Counted from the first letter of the stretch, positions 27,046 to 38,374 are shown. The stretch is 64,000 nt of DNA from Arcuatula senhousia (GCA_963971305.1 OZ020303.1:57536867-57600866); one strand, 5' to 3'. The notes: generated from the letters alone by a model not told the origin. Made by a program: numbers and translations.

Positions 27046-27578
27046 TTTGTTCTATTTCCAGAAATGGGTCTTTCGTTGATAATTTAGGGATTTGTTTTGA
27101 ATCTTAAGTATTGTATATTTTGTCTTGGGTCAACGTAAGACGGCGAGCAGCGACCTCTGGTTATGTTGAAGACTGCTGGTTGTTTTCCATTGTGATATTT
27201 TAAATTGCCGTTTTTTTATGTTGGTTGTGTCGCGTTCACTTATTCTACATTTCTTCATCGTCTATTATTATTTTTTTACATGGCATAGAAGTAGTGTTGC
27301 AAAGTGACTGACATAAAGGAGTTTCATTGCCACTATCCATCGTCTTGCGCCTCTCGGCGTCACACTAAAAATCCCAATAAATCCGTCGCTTATGTACTGT
27401 AACATGAAAATAAGACGTGCTGCAATGCCCTTATTTTATGGCGTACCAGGAGAAAACGCAGGCAACACATGTCTTCGACGGAAGGCGGAAATTTTGGTCT
27501 ATGTCAGATGTCTAGGTCACAGCGACAAAAGCATGTAACACCGCTCTTTGGCGGAAACTACCGAGTCGAGTTTCGGTC

Positions 27579-27607
27579 GGGGTCAAAGGTCCCACACAGT
27601 GACGTCA
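27579..27607 (+). promoter_or_regulatory. DR1-like site plus CRE upstream of copy A
   Basis: GGGGTCAAAGGTCC (27579-27592) is a direct repeat of nuclear-receptor half-sites with one spacer base. TGACGTCA (27600-27607) is a perfect CRE/ATF palindrome, 84 bp before the ATG. Both elements and the 84 bp spacing are identical in the duplicated copy at 34772-34800. Binding itself is inferred from the motifs only. Confidence 0.5.
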
Positions 27608-27690
27608 CAATAGTAAAGTCACATGGTATGGTAACCACTACAAGGAGAAAGATGATGGATAGCGAAAGTTGATCATAAAGTAAAACCACC

Positions 27691-28701
27691 ATGACATCAA
27701 TTGATCCTTTAATAGATTATGATGTAAAATGGTACTACAATAATGACGAGGAAGAAGAAACAAACATCAAAGTAAACAATGAGAAAATAGGAGACAACAA
27801 AAAGGAGGAGATCTTAAGCGGAAAAACGTGTAAAACCATCGAGGAGTATGTCGTTAAGCAAGGAGATGCAGCTAGTTGTAATGTTGAAGATGAAAAGTTC
27901 ACGGAAGAACTGCAAGCCTTGAAGAACGATAATATAGTCGGAGAAGTTGCTGTCATGCAAACTGTTGATGATGGAAAATGTACAGAGAAGTTTCATAGTC
28001 CAAAGAACTATGATACTGTCGAATTGTTCAATGCTACTGAGAATGTTGTAGCTTTAATACGCTTTGCTGAAGTAAGAAGACGCGCTTCAGAAAATCATGA
28101 TGCCCTGCTTAGGCTACTTGAAGAACGGAATACCGAGCGCTTCGTCCAAAATACGGTAGATCTAGCATTGTTAAATGTCACCGAAGAAATTAGGATGGAA
28201 AGGGCAAGAGAACTACGGGCAGCTCTTGTTCATACGGGGAAAGTACGCTCGTCGTTCTCCAGTGAGTTTTTCGCTCGCTATGCGATCCATCAAAAAAGCG
28301 CATCGCAAAGATTCAGGAATAGGTTTTCAGCTATCGTGAATCAGAATGAAGATGATAGATTAACAGAGAATAAGCCTGAAAGCCTGATCGACGATACAGC
28401 AAGATGGTGTGCCAGCAGAGGGAAGGCATGGTGTGATGGAATTCAGGCACCGCCAATTCTCCAAGCAGTACTTTCACATCACGCAGAATGCAATATTTCA
28501 GAAGCCGTAGAATGTCCACTACCTAGGAGGAAAGGACTTATGTCAACTGTCGCTGAATTTAGAGATGTCCAAGGAGTCCTAAAAATGCCAATGATTCAAC
28601 AGCAAGTTGAAATCATCGAAGAAGAGCCCGTCACTTGTGGATTCTTAAGATTGTTCAGGCGAATCGGAAGATTATTTTCAAGGCGGAAGAAAGAAACATA
28701 G
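27691..28701 (+). CDS. Uncharacterised 336-aa protein, duplicated copy A
   Basis: I do not recognise the family. The reading frame is a single exon that starts at an ATG in good Kozak context (accaccATG) and ends in TAG. An AATAAA lies at 28774-28779. The N-terminal third is acidic and polar (many E, D, K, N). Residues about 105-190 are predicted helical and charged, including ENVVALIRFAEVRRRASEN and EEIRMERARELRAAL. The C-terminus is a short, strongly basic amphipathic stretch, GFLRLFRRIGRLFSRRKK. No signal peptide, membrane segment or catalytic motif is visible. A copy about 93% identical lies at 34884-35900 and keeps an open frame throughout, which argues for a real protein. Upstream sequence conserved between the copies holds a DR1-like site and a CRE. 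It could be a lineage-specific orphan, a captured transposon gene, or a retrocopy, because no intron is seen. Confidence 0.75.
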   Translation: MTSIDPLIDYDVKWYYNNDEEEETNIKVNNEKIGDNKKEEILSGKTCKTIEEYVVKQGDAASCNVEDEKFTEELQALKNDNIVGEVAVMQTVDDGKCTEKFHSPKNYDTVELFNATENVVALIRFAEVRRRASENHDALLRLLEERNTERFVQNTVDLALLNVTEEIRMERARELRAALVHTGKVRSSFSSEFFARYAIHQKSASQRFRNRFSAIVNQNEDDRLTENKPESLIDDTARWCASRGKAWCDGIQAPPILQAVLSHHAECNISEAVECPLPRRKGLMSTVAEFRDVQGVLKMPMIQQQVEIIEEEPVTCGFLRLFRRIGRLFSRRKKET

Positions 28702-28877
28702 AAAGTGAACACCCACCAGGAAACTAGACAGGACTGAATTTGATACTGAATATATTTTTGATAATCATTTTATAATAAAATCTTAGTTGCAATTAGTGAT
28801 TTTTAATTATTTTGTTTTCAATAAGAGAAAAGATGCACACAGGCCCACCACATTTTATATGGAAGAGAAAGAAGCAA

Positions 28878-28975
28878 TGAGGCATCAATATGAGTGTCAA
28901 AAAGTCCAAAAGGGCAATGACAAAACCAGTAAACATGAACGAGAACAGCTCACAGAAACACAAAACATAAAATAA
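28878..28975 (-). repeat. RT-element 3' tail fragment, in duplication copy A
   Basis: The plus strand reads 'gaggcatcaatatgagtgtc' and 'aaaagggcaatgacaaaacc', which is the reverse complement of the tail end. The equivalent in duplication copy B is at 36545-36640. Confidence 0.75.
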
Positions 28976-29174
28976 CAAAACGAAAAAATCTGTTATATTA
29001 GTCAAAAAAGAAAATACCATATGACTGGTGTCAAAAAATCCAAAATGTTAATTTCGTTATGCTATATTTATATCTCTTAAGTTTCTTTGTCCCTCATATT
29101 TTGATTCTCATGAAATTTTACAGACTATCTAACTTGTCACCTGATGAGATATTGCTGAGAAAATTAAAACTTTA

Positions 29175-30870
29175 GAATTATCTCAGGCTATTGCCATCAC
29201 TTGGCGTCCTTCGTCGTCGTCTGTTAAGATTTTTTTTCAAAAATCTTCTCCTCTGAAACTACTGGACATATGCAGAATTCAATGAAACTTCGTTAATTGA
29301 TCCTCAGGGTGTCTTGCACTAAAGCTGTGTTTCATATTTTTTTATTCGTTTAAAAACATGGCCGCCGTGGCTAAAAATAGACCATGGAGGTCAGACTATT
29401 GTTTTTGGCTTATAATTTAAAAAGTATTAGAGATAGATGGAATCTGCTGCCACCCTACTGCTCCAGAATAAAAAGTTCTACAAAAGTCTCCATTTGGTCG
29501 AAGTTGTCATATGACCCCTTATAGGGGTAATGGTCCTTAAATAACGTTTTTTCATGTTTTTGGCCTATAGTATGAAAACTATAACCGAAAGAGAGAAGCA
29601 GTTTCTTGCTTTAATGTTCAGTTCATAAAGCTTTTCAAAAGTCTCCATAGGGTCGAAGTTGTCGGGGATGGCGGCCGTTAATAACGTTTTTTCATGCTTT
29701 TGGCCTATGCAATGAAAACTATAGCAGATAGAGAAAAGCTATTGCTTGCTTAAATGTTCAGCTCATGTAGCTCTATAAAGTTCTTTATAGGGTGGAAGTT
29801 ATAGGGTTTCAGCCCCTTAAAGGTGAAAAACAGTGTTTTTGGCTTATAATCCTTATAGAATGAAACTATTGCAGATAGAGAAAAGCTGTTGCTTGCTTAA
29901 ATGTTCAGCTTATTTAGCTCTACAAAAGTCTTTATAGGGTCGACATCAAGACCAGGTGAGCGATTCAGGCTCCTGGGAGCCTTTTGTTTAGAACATATTG
30001 AAGTTTTCTTTTACCAGACAAAATACTATATTTTAGCTCTACAAAAGTGTTCATAGGGTCAAAGTTGTCAGATGAACCCTTATAGGGGTGACGGCCCCTC
30101 AAAGGTGAAACGTAATGTTTTTTGCCTAAAGAATGAAAACTTATGCAGATAGAGAAAAGCTGTTGCTTGCTTAAACATTCAGTTCATTAAGCTCTACAAA
30201 AGTCTTCATAGGGTCGAAGTTGGCAGATGAGGTCTCAAATAACCCTTTTGACGTTCACAGTCATTTTCAGCTTAAAATCTGCATTTTTGAAGTTTTTGCT
30301 TGAACAAATACGGGAAAGATGGTACACATGTTATATATCATTGCGAAGCTAATAAAGTTTTCTCTCTAATGCTGGTATAAAACATTCACCATCAAGGATT
30401 ACTTTTTTCGCAAAGTTGGATTGTTTACAAAATGCTCAAAATACCCTTTTTACCATGCTTTCCGGTCTTCCACATGGAGCCTTTTCACACAGCCATGTAA
30501 ACAAAATTCATACACTTGTCAAAAATGAATCAATGATATTTAAAATGAGTGAATCTTCAGGTTTCATTTGATTGTACATATGATTCCATTGTTAATCCAA
30601 TAAAACTTTGACAATTACAAACAATAACAGCACTTTTTTATTTTTAATGGATTATTTGAGGGAGGGACCAATTGACCCGGAAAGTGTTAATGAGACCTGA
30701 CCCCTTGAAGGGGTAATGGCCCTTCAATGGTGAAAAACAGTGTTTTTGCTTATAGAATGAAAACTATTGCAGATAGAGAAAAGCCTTTTCTTGCTTAAAC
30801 ATTCAGCTCGTTTAGCTATACAAAAGTCTTCATAGGGTCGACATCAAGACCAGGTGAGCGATTCAGATTA
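29175..30870 (+). mobile_element. Related hairpin-ended tandem-repeat element, rearranged
   Basis: This is the same family as 55345-56497. Monomers recur near 29470, 29632, 29771, 29918, 30034, 30189 and 30815. A complete 3' hairpin end (AGGCTCC-TG-GGAGCCT at 29967-29982) lies in the middle. A second end, cut before the hairpin, is at about 30870, so two copies are fused or nested. About 400 bp at 30240-30660 is unrelated AT-rich sequence. The 5' end is degraded. Confidence 0.7.
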
Positions 30871-30876
30871 TTATTT

Positions 30877-31080
30877 TTGAATATATACATATGTGTGGAT
30901 ATAAAATAGTTTTTTTTACATTAATAGCATTATTTGATATATGACATAATTTTTTAGAAGTATTTTTTCTCAACTCTAACTGTCAAAATATTTTGTTAAA
31001 AAAATCTGATTCAAAATATCTTTTAGGAAAAAAAAACAATCCCCATGCACTTTCAAGTAAAATTATCCGTCCTTTACGAG
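30877..31080. mobile_element. Partial MITE of the 32738-33005 family
   Basis: The right end 'cactttcaagtaaaattatccgtcc' matches the family terminus. The left terminus is lost where it abuts a truncated tandem-core element. Confidence 0.5.
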
Positions 31081-31334
31081 GCAAACCCCTTAACAGTAAC
31101 CAAATGATTTATGGCTGCATAAAATCATGTATAGAAAAAAAAATCAGCAACAAATATTTGTTCTAAAGACTTTTTCAATCGCGTGGAATGCGTTGCTCCG
31201 AGATGCGTAAACAGTATAAAGAAAAGAAATGACAAGAAAATCAAAGGGTGCCAAAGAGATTTTGGTTTGCATACTATCATACACAATTTGTATTTTTGAT
31301 TTTGGGTCCTATATGGAACAAAGTGACAACAACC

Positions 31335-31600
31335 ACCGCTGTTAACATTTCCATTGTGGATTTTTATTGCGGCTGATTGAGGTAAACTAAGAGAAATACA
31401 CCGACTGCAAAATGAAACACATTATTTCATTGCCTCTTTAGGATTGGGTTTGAAGCATAATTATGTAGTTTATTTTAATCAAAGGCCGATTGCAAAACAG
31501 CGAGCATAGACCGCTGGTCACATTGAAGGCTGCTGACTGTTTTCTGTTGTGGATTTTTTAAATTATCGTTAACATTGTAGGGTATTCCACATCCCATTAT
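31335..31600 (+). repeat. Repeat R2 fragments
   Basis: Two pieces: 'aacatttccattgtggattt' (31345) and, after about 60 bp, 'gcgagcatagaccgctggtc' to 'ttttctgttgtggatttttt' (31500-31560). Both match R2 elsewhere. Confidence 0.6.
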
Positions 31601-32156
31601 CTTCTATTTGCTATAAAATGGAAGCTCAAAATTATCATAAAATATATTTTGGGACAAGATTAAAAACTTGGACCAAAGTAGATAGCCACAAACTTTTACA
31701 CAATTAGAAAAATATTATAATTTAGAACCATATTTGTTAGCAGATAATACCGAAAACAGAAAAATTGATATGTAAATTACGATTAACAATTAGAGATGTA
31801 AGAAAATACAAATAGGCCTGAAATAGAATTTGTTAACATGATACATGATCGAAGATGAGACTCACTTCTTTTAAATTGTAAAATAAACGAAAATTGCAGG
31901 AAAATATATTTTGATAAAATTTACATTGTTTCTTCATTACAAAACGAAGTAAAGCTAAACTTAATTTTAAACCGAAAATGTCAACAAGTGAAATTTCAGG
32001 GATCCTTTTTAAAACTCAATGGCACTGAGGACAGGAGACACTTAAAAGTTTCATTTGAGCATGCAATTGTTATTTGTTGTTTTTTGTGTGCAATTTATTG
32101 TATTTAGCCTTTGGCACTTCATTGGGTGTAATAGTGCTAAATATATTTAATTGGTT

Positions 32157-32490
32157 GGTTATGCCCCGCGACGATATGTCAGGTGGGGAGGGGGCGGCAT
32201 TAAGTATTTGAACTTGGTAAGATGGTTCAGTATGACAAATTATTGTACGTCCTAAGCAACTTTAAATTCAGACATGTCGGATTTCCATTTAGGTCGAGAT
32301 GAAAATTTATGTGAAAATTTCCGTCAAGCTTTTATCAGAAACTGTACATGAGTATTGTTTGAAACTTGGTAGGATGGATCAGGATGTCAGACTGTATGTC
32401 CTAATGGACTTTCAGACATGTCAGACTTCTACTTCCTGTTTTGGGAAAGCAGGGTGTCCAAGTCCAAAGTACACATTCCTTCTCTGTTAA
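32157..32490 (+). mobile_element. Second copy of the TGCCCC-hairpin element, diverged
   Basis: It begins 'tatgccccgcgacgatatgt' and shares 'gtcaagcttttatcagaaac', 'gtttgaaacttggtaggatg' and 'acacattccttctctgttaa' with 17454-17690. No coding motif is seen in the 63-codon frame it contains. Confidence 0.6.
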
Positions 32491-32737
32491 ATTGATATGT
32501 TGCATACTCAGCGCATTTAAAAGTTGATACCTTTAAAGCGGATTAACCGTGGGGGGGGGTTCCATTTTTTAGGTTTCCTCGTAATAAAATTACGACAAAC
32601 AGTACCAAACAGGCAACTGCGTGTGCGTGTCAAAACGAACTTTTTAGCTAATGAGATCATGCATGCGCTGATCAATGCATGTTGATTTGTCTCGTGTAAC
32701 ATTCAAAAAGCCCATATCACAAAGTTCCTAAAATAAT

Positions 32738-33005
32738 GGACTGACCATTTAACTTGAAAAGGGGGCTTTGGTTTTTTGTTTTGGTCAGATTTTTTTTCCG
32801 TGCAGAGCGCGGAAAAATGTTTATTTTTTTAAGGCGTCGCGACAGAATATTTTTTTTTTCATCATATTAGCATTATTTATATAGCAGAAATCTTTCTTCA
32901 GAATTTTTTTTTTTTTTTTTTTTGCTGCCAAAATTTTTATCAAAAATAATTTTCAAAATATTTTATTAGGAAAACCAAGTCCCCTTCAAGTTAAATGGTC
33001 AGTCC
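32738..33005. mobile_element. MITE with GGACTGACCATTTAACTTGAA termini
   Basis: The ends are near-perfect inverted repeats of about 29 bp. The interior is T-rich with a run of over 20 T at about 32902-32924. Related copies are at 41351-41564 and, partly, at 30877-31080. Confidence 0.8.
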
Positions 33006-33479
33006 CTAAGTAAACGTATAATGCACACCTCCGTCCTAAAAGCTGTAAGACGACCAATGGTTCTGTTCTATATCAATTCATAATTTTATTTTCAATATAG
33101 CCTTAGTTGGGTGTTTTTTTTTCGCTTGTGCGGTTTTCAGTCGTCTCTTTTCGTTATTTTCTGTGTTGATATTCCTGGACGGCTTAATTTTAGGCTAGAT
33201 TTAATCTTGTCTTAAAACCCCTCTTGTCCTCAGTGGACTATACATTTATGTGACACCCCCCTTAATATTTGAAAAAAAATACTTGATTTGCCCCTAGTAG
33301 ATGGAGACAAAGAGAGAAGGATTAGAATTAAGAGAAATGGGACGGTAATTCTTGTCCACTACTCTTTATGTAGTACTAGTACACTTTGTGTACTGGTGAT
33401 TTTTTTAAATTGCCGTTTTTTATGTTGATTGTTTCGCGTTCACTTATTCTACATTTCTTCATCGTCTATTATTATTTTT

Positions 33480-34407
33480 GTCCCCCGCCGCAACGCGTCG
33501 GAGGGACTTAGTAATGGTCTCCGTCCGTCCGTCTGTCCGTCCGTCCGTCACGTTTTTTGTGGGTGCAACTCCTCGGACACTACTGAACCGATGTTGCTGA
33601 AACTTTACACACTGATAGGGTACAATTAGTAGATGATCATCCCATATTTGAAATTTTCAAAATGGCCGCCGTTTCCATGGAAATGGAAGAAAGGTCAAAA
33701 TGTAGGACATTCAATATCTTGGTTACCTAGGTGCACAGGGTTCTGAAATTTTGTAGGCTGATAGAGCAAAAGGTACTCTATAATAATATGAAAAAAAATT
33801 TTGAAGCGATATTTACGGTTTTCAAGTTATTTACGAATTTGTGATTTTTCAGTCCCAAAAATGGGACTTAGTCAAACCTTTTTGTGGGTGCAACTCCTCG
33901 GACACTACTGAACCGATGTTGCTGAAACTTCACACACTGATAGGGTACTGTAAGTAGATGATCATCCCATATTTGAAATTTTCAAAATGGCCGCTGTTTC
34001 CATGGAAACAGGGAAGAAAGGTCAAAATATAGGACATCCAATATCTTGGTTACCTAGGTGCACAGGGTTCTGAAATTTTGTAGGCTGATAGAGCAAAAGG
34101 TACTCTATAATAATACGGAAAAAAAATTTGAAGTGATATTTACAGTTTTCGAGTTATTTACGAATTTGTGATTTTTCAGTTTGAAAAATGGGACTTTGTC
34201 AAACGTTTTTGTTGGTGCAACTCCTTGGATACTACTGAATCGATGTTGCTGAAACTTTACACACTGATAGGGTACTGTTAATAGGTGATCATCCCATATT
34301 TTGACAACCTATTTCTATCGTTTCTCAGAGAATGTATTGCTTGAATTGACATACCACACAACTTTTATGCAGCGGCGGGGGACACATGGCTACACGTAGC
34401 AATCTTG
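33480..34407 (+). mobile_element. Pearl/Helentron-like element with three core repeats
   Basis: The 5' end can fold: GTCCCCCGCCGC is partly complementary to GCGTCGGAGGGAC just after it. Next come a CCGT-rich run and about three direct repeats of roughly 330 bp. These start near 33554, 33875 and 34209 (shared text 'gtgcaactcct..gga..actactgaa'). The 3' end has GCGGCGGGGGAC, then a GCTAC-AC-GTAGC hairpin, then CTTG. Comparison with 27270-27276 shows insertion inside an oligo-T run, with at most 1-2 bp duplicated. It carries no coding capacity. The class is inferred from architecture. Confidence 0.8.
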
Positions 34408-34771
34408 TTTACGTGGCACAGAAGTATTATGTGCGCCACTGACAATGCAACGTGTTGCAAACTGAATGACATAAAGGAGGTCAATTGCCACTATCCATCG
34501 TTGTCGCCTCTCGGCGTCATACTAAAAATCCCAATGAATCCGTCGCTTATACATGAAAATAAGTGTTGCAATGTCCTTATTTTATGGTGTACCGGGAGAA
34601 AACGCATGCATCACGTGTCTTCGACGGAAGACGGAAATTTTGGTCTATGTCAGATGTCTATATATAGGTATAACTAGGTCACAGCGACAAATGTTCACTA
34701 CATGGACGATATGGAACACCGCTCGGTTATTTTTCAATCCTTGGCGGAAACTACCGAGTCGAGTTTCGGTC

Positions 34772-34800
34772 GGGGTCAAAGGTCCCATACAGTGACGTCA
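34772..34800 (+). promoter_or_regulatory. DR1-like site plus CRE upstream of copy B
   Basis: GGGGTCAAAGGTCC at 34772-34785 and TGACGTCA at 34793-34800, again 84 bp before the ATG. The sites are conserved although the surrounding leader has diverged and gained about 40-60 bp relative to copy A. Confidence 0.5.
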
Positions 34801-34883
34801 CAATAGTAAAGTAACGTGGTATAGTAACCACTACAAGGAGAAAGATGATGGATATCGAAAGTTGATCATAAAGTAAAACCACC

Positions 34884-35900
34884 ATGACATCAATTGATCC
34901 TTTAATAGATTATGATGTAAAATGGTACTACAATAATGACGAGGAAGATGAAACAAACATTAAAGTAAACAATGAGAAAATAGGAGACAACAAAAAGGAG
35001 GAGATCTTAAGCGGAAAAACGTGTAAAACCATCGAGGAGTATGTCGTTAAGCAAGGAGATGCAGCTAGTTGTAATGTTGAAGATGAAAAATGCACGGAAG
35101 AACTGCAAGTCTTGCAGAACGATGATATAGTCGGAGTAGTTGCTGTCAGGCAAACTGTTGATGATGGAAAATGTACAGAGGAGTTACATATTGCGAAGAA
35201 CTATGATACTGTCGAATTGTTCAATGCAACTGAGAATGTTGTAGCTTTAATACGCTTTGCTGAAGTAAGAAGACGCGCTTCAGAAAATTATGATGCTCTG
35301 CTTAGGCTACTTGAAGAACGGAATATCGAGCGCTTCGTCCAAAATACGGTAGATCTAGCACTGTTAAATGTCGCCGAAGAAATTAGGATGGAAAGGGCAA
35401 GAGAACTACGGGCAGCCCTTGTTCAAACGGGGAAAGTACGCTCGTCTTTCTCCAGTGAGTTTTTCGCTCGCTATGCGATCCATCAAAACAGCGCACCGCA
35501 AAGATTCAGGGATAGGTTTTCAGCTATCGTGAATCAGGATGAAGATGATAGATTAACAGAGAATAAGCCTGAAAGCCTGATCGACGATACAGCAAGATGT
35601 TGTGCCAGCAGAGGGAAGGCATGGAGCGATGGAATTCAGGCACCGCCAATTCTCCAAGCAGTACTTTCACACCACGCAGAATGCAATATCAACTCAGAAG
35701 CCGTAGAATGTCCAATACCTGTGAGGAAAGGACTGATGTCAACTGTCGCTGAATTTAGAGATGTCCAAGGAGTCCTAAAGATGCCAATGATTCAACAGCA
35801 AGTTGAAATCATCGAAGAAGAGCCCGTCACTTGTGGATTCTTAAGATTGTTCAGGCGAATCGGAAGATTATTTTCAAGGCGGAAGAAACATAAAAAGTAA
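34884..35900 (+). CDS. Uncharacterised 338-aa protein, duplicated copy B
   Basis: This is the paralogue of 27691-28701. It has the same start context, the same first 21 residues apart from one E-to-D change, and the same basic amphipathic C-terminus (GFLRLFRRIGRLFSRRKK, then HKK). About 25 residues differ. They cluster around residues 70-103 and 200-276, and include F/C, W/C and C/S exchanges. One in-frame codon is gained near residue 267 and there are no frameshifts. By eye, roughly 27 replacement and 9-10 silent changes separate the copies, so constraint looks weak or divergence fast. An AATAAA lies at 35967-35972. The function is unknown. The segment carrying it also took two later insertions outside the coding part. 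Confidence 0.75.
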   Translation: MTSIDPLIDYDVKWYYNNDEEDETNIKVNNEKIGDNKKEEILSGKTCKTIEEYVVKQGDAASCNVEDEKCTEELQVLQNDDIVGVVAVRQTVDDGKCTEELHIAKNYDTVELFNATENVVALIRFAEVRRRASENYDALLRLLEERNIERFVQNTVDLALLNVAEEIRMERARELRAALVQTGKVRSSFSSEFFARYAIHQNSAPQRFRDRFSAIVNQDEDDRLTENKPESLIDDTARCCASRGKAWSDGIQAPPILQAVLSHHAECNINSEAVECPIPVRKGLMSTVAEFRDVQGVLKMPMIQQQVEIIEEEPVTCGFLRLFRRIGRLFSRRKKHKK

Positions 35901-36059
35901 TCACCAAACAAGAAACTAGATAGGACCGAATTTTGATACTGAATATGTTATTGATAATTATTTTATAATAAAATGTTATTTGCAAAACTGATTTTTGTTT
36001 TTGTTTTTTTTTGTTTTCAATAAGGGAAATGCTACACAAAGGCCCATCACATTTTCTAT

Positions 36060-36530
36060 GAGCCAAGAACCTTTGCAAAAGATATTGTTTGTGCTTGTCT
36101 TATTTTCGTTGATTTCTCTTTGTCGAACAAGCCCCTTTTAGGAGTTTTTCTATTGATATTCGAATTGAATGCACTCGTATATAAATTTTTAAGTTGCTGT
36201 CGGTTTTCCATTGGTTGTCGGTTTTCTTTTGTATATTTTTAGTGTCTGTCGGTTTTCCATTGCATATTTTTGAGTTGCTGTTGGCTTTCCATCGCATATT
36301 AGAATAGTTGTTGTCGAGCATACTATTCTTTGTTATTTGCTATCATTTTTCCATTGCATATGTATAGTTGCTGTTAGTAAACGGACATCGTGTGACTGTC
36401 ATGTGCAGTTATTTCACACTTTATCATTTACCCACTGTACGTGTTTTTTGTGTCCATCTTGTTGAAACTACAGTTTCATTAACTTAACGCATTTAAAACA
36501 AGACTAGCACATATATATAGCATATCTGTT
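36060..36530 (+). repeat. Block specific to duplication copy B, with 45-50 bp tandem repeats
   Basis: This stretch is absent from copy A at the matching point (about 28862). From about 36190 to 36370 it holds four to five imperfect repeats of 'tgtcggttttccattgcata' with 'agttgctg' between them. No gene is seen. Confidence 0.6.
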
Positions 36531-36544
36531 TTAGAGATAGAAGC

Positions 36545-36640
36545 TAAGAGGCACCAATGGGACATTCGAGTGTTAAAAGTCCGAAAAGAAAAGGACAAAA
36601 ACGAGAACAGTACAAAGAAACACAAAACGAAAAAGATATG
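36545..36640 (-). repeat. RT-element 3' tail fragment, in duplication copy B
   Basis: The plus strand reads 'gaggcaccaatgggacattc' followed by 'gtgttaaaagtccgaaaaga'. It is the counterpart of 28878-28975. Confidence 0.75.
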
Positions 36641-38374
36641 TTATATCTGATCACGAAGTGGCGTAGTAAAAAAACAAAAAACCATGGTCGGTGTCAAAAA
36701 TGTTTATTTCGTTATGCAATGTATGCATCACTTAAGTTTCTTTGTCCCTCGTATTTTGATTCTCATGTAATTTTACTGACTATTTAACTTCTCATTTTAT
36801 GTGACCATTTTGAAGTTTTCTATCACTATACAAATACTAAAGCGGGTATAAAAACGTTTAATTTGGATATCATGCTGTATATGAATATTTCAAGGAGTAA
36901 CCTTTTATCATAAGCAATTGAATTACAATGAAAGAACCTTAGTGAGCAAGCTCACATACCCCACGCGTCCACATAATGGACAGAGATTATCTATTTCAAG
37001 GTACGTGTAGGAATAAAAAAAAGTCGTTAAACAGGAAATAGATGATCAACAGACCTAAAAACGAATCCCACTATATGGCACCAATACCTGAAGCTACATA
37101 CAAAATATCAAAAGTCTTTGACTGATAGTCGTTGGGAAATCTGTTACAGAAATTTTCAACCTTGAAAATTTAGTGAAAAAAAAATTTAAATTGGCTCCTT
37201 AAAAAGGAAACTGGTGATCGACAGACCTGAAAACCTATCCCACCATATTGGAGTATATACCAAATATCAAAAACCTACGATTAATACACCCCTAGTAAGG
37301 TGGATTCACGACGATCAGGAAAGTCCAGTGAAGGATTCACGTAAAGTTGTATTTGGTAAGACGATTCAGTTTTGTCGGGTTAAATAAAAAAGTAAACAAC
37401 TTTGTTTTGTTGCAAAATTAATGTCTTTCGAAAGGTAAATGATCAATTTAACCCCGTCTCTTTATTTGTACCACAAAAAACTAAAAAGTCGTAAAAGCAT
37501 ATACAAATCTGTTTTAAAATAAAGTTACAGTTCACGAAAAACGTCAAGGTTGAATTATGTTCATGACGAAAACTATAACATCAGATAGTTGTGTTTTTGT
37601 TTGCATAAAGTGTCTATATTTTTCATCAAAGCAAGACTATTATACGTACTAGAGACAAATTGAAAATTTGTATTGAAAAAAAATAGTATACCTTAAAAAA
37701 ATAGATGTAAAAATTGGCGGATAATGTTCTGGTAATAAGAGGATTCTGTTCTGGTAATGCACGGAGTTCGGTTCAGTATCGGTTTAAAAAAAACATTTAA
37801 ATTTATATATGTATTAATATCTGTGGGCAAATGCCGTATAACTTAAGATAATCATAGTCATACTTAAAATGTTAAGTTAAATATCCACATTAAGAAACTA
37901 AAATATTGTTAAAAGACTCATTAGTGACAAAATATAGTGTGACAAAATTGAATAAGACAAGACCAATCAAAGGTTTGTGTTAAACATAAGATGCTTATTA
38001 TTAGCGAAAATAATACAATCAATATGTACATCAATCAAGGCTTTGCATATTTGGTTGAATTTCTAGATATGCTCGAAAGAGAAAAAGATCATTAAGAGTT
38101 TATTATCCCTAAACCAACGGTTATAGAAAATTTTAGAAATTCTACCATTTCATCTTAAAATGAATTGTCTTACAAGCGAATGCAAAATGATTTTTGATAC
38201 ATTTCTCATCTCTTTTGAGTTTTCTCTTACTCATATCCATCTGAAATAGAAATTACAGCAAAGTTCCAGAAAATAAATTTTGCTACGCCTGACGAGAAAT
38301 GAGATACAAATTTCTGGAAACCTTAAGGTTTTATAAGTTTTAAAAAAATTGTTTCATAAGCGCTTTTGTAGTTT

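Larger units (their letters stand above)
27199..29165 (+). repeat. Segmental duplication, copy A
   Basis: This segment contains the 336-aa gene. It aligns with 33394-36800, from 'taaattgccgtttttttatg' on the left to the 'ctttgtccctc' region on the right. Copy A lacks the two extra blocks present in copy B, so it shows the empty sites. A minus-strand fragment of the RT-element tail (28878-28975) lies in the shared part. Confidence 0.88.
33394..36800 (+). repeat. Segmental duplication, copy B
   Basis: This is the direct duplicate of 27199-29165, offset about 6.2 kb at the left edge and 7.2 kb over the genes. It is longer because of two blocks absent from copy A: a 928 bp element at 33480-34407 and about 470 bp at roughly 36060-36530. 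Otherwise it is collinear across leader, coding region, polyadenylation signal and 3' flank. Confidence 0.88.

Noticed and set aside
27469..27672. 67-codon frame just upstream of orphan copy A
   Set aside because: The matching region of copy B is frame-broken and rearranged, so it is more likely 5' leader than a gene.
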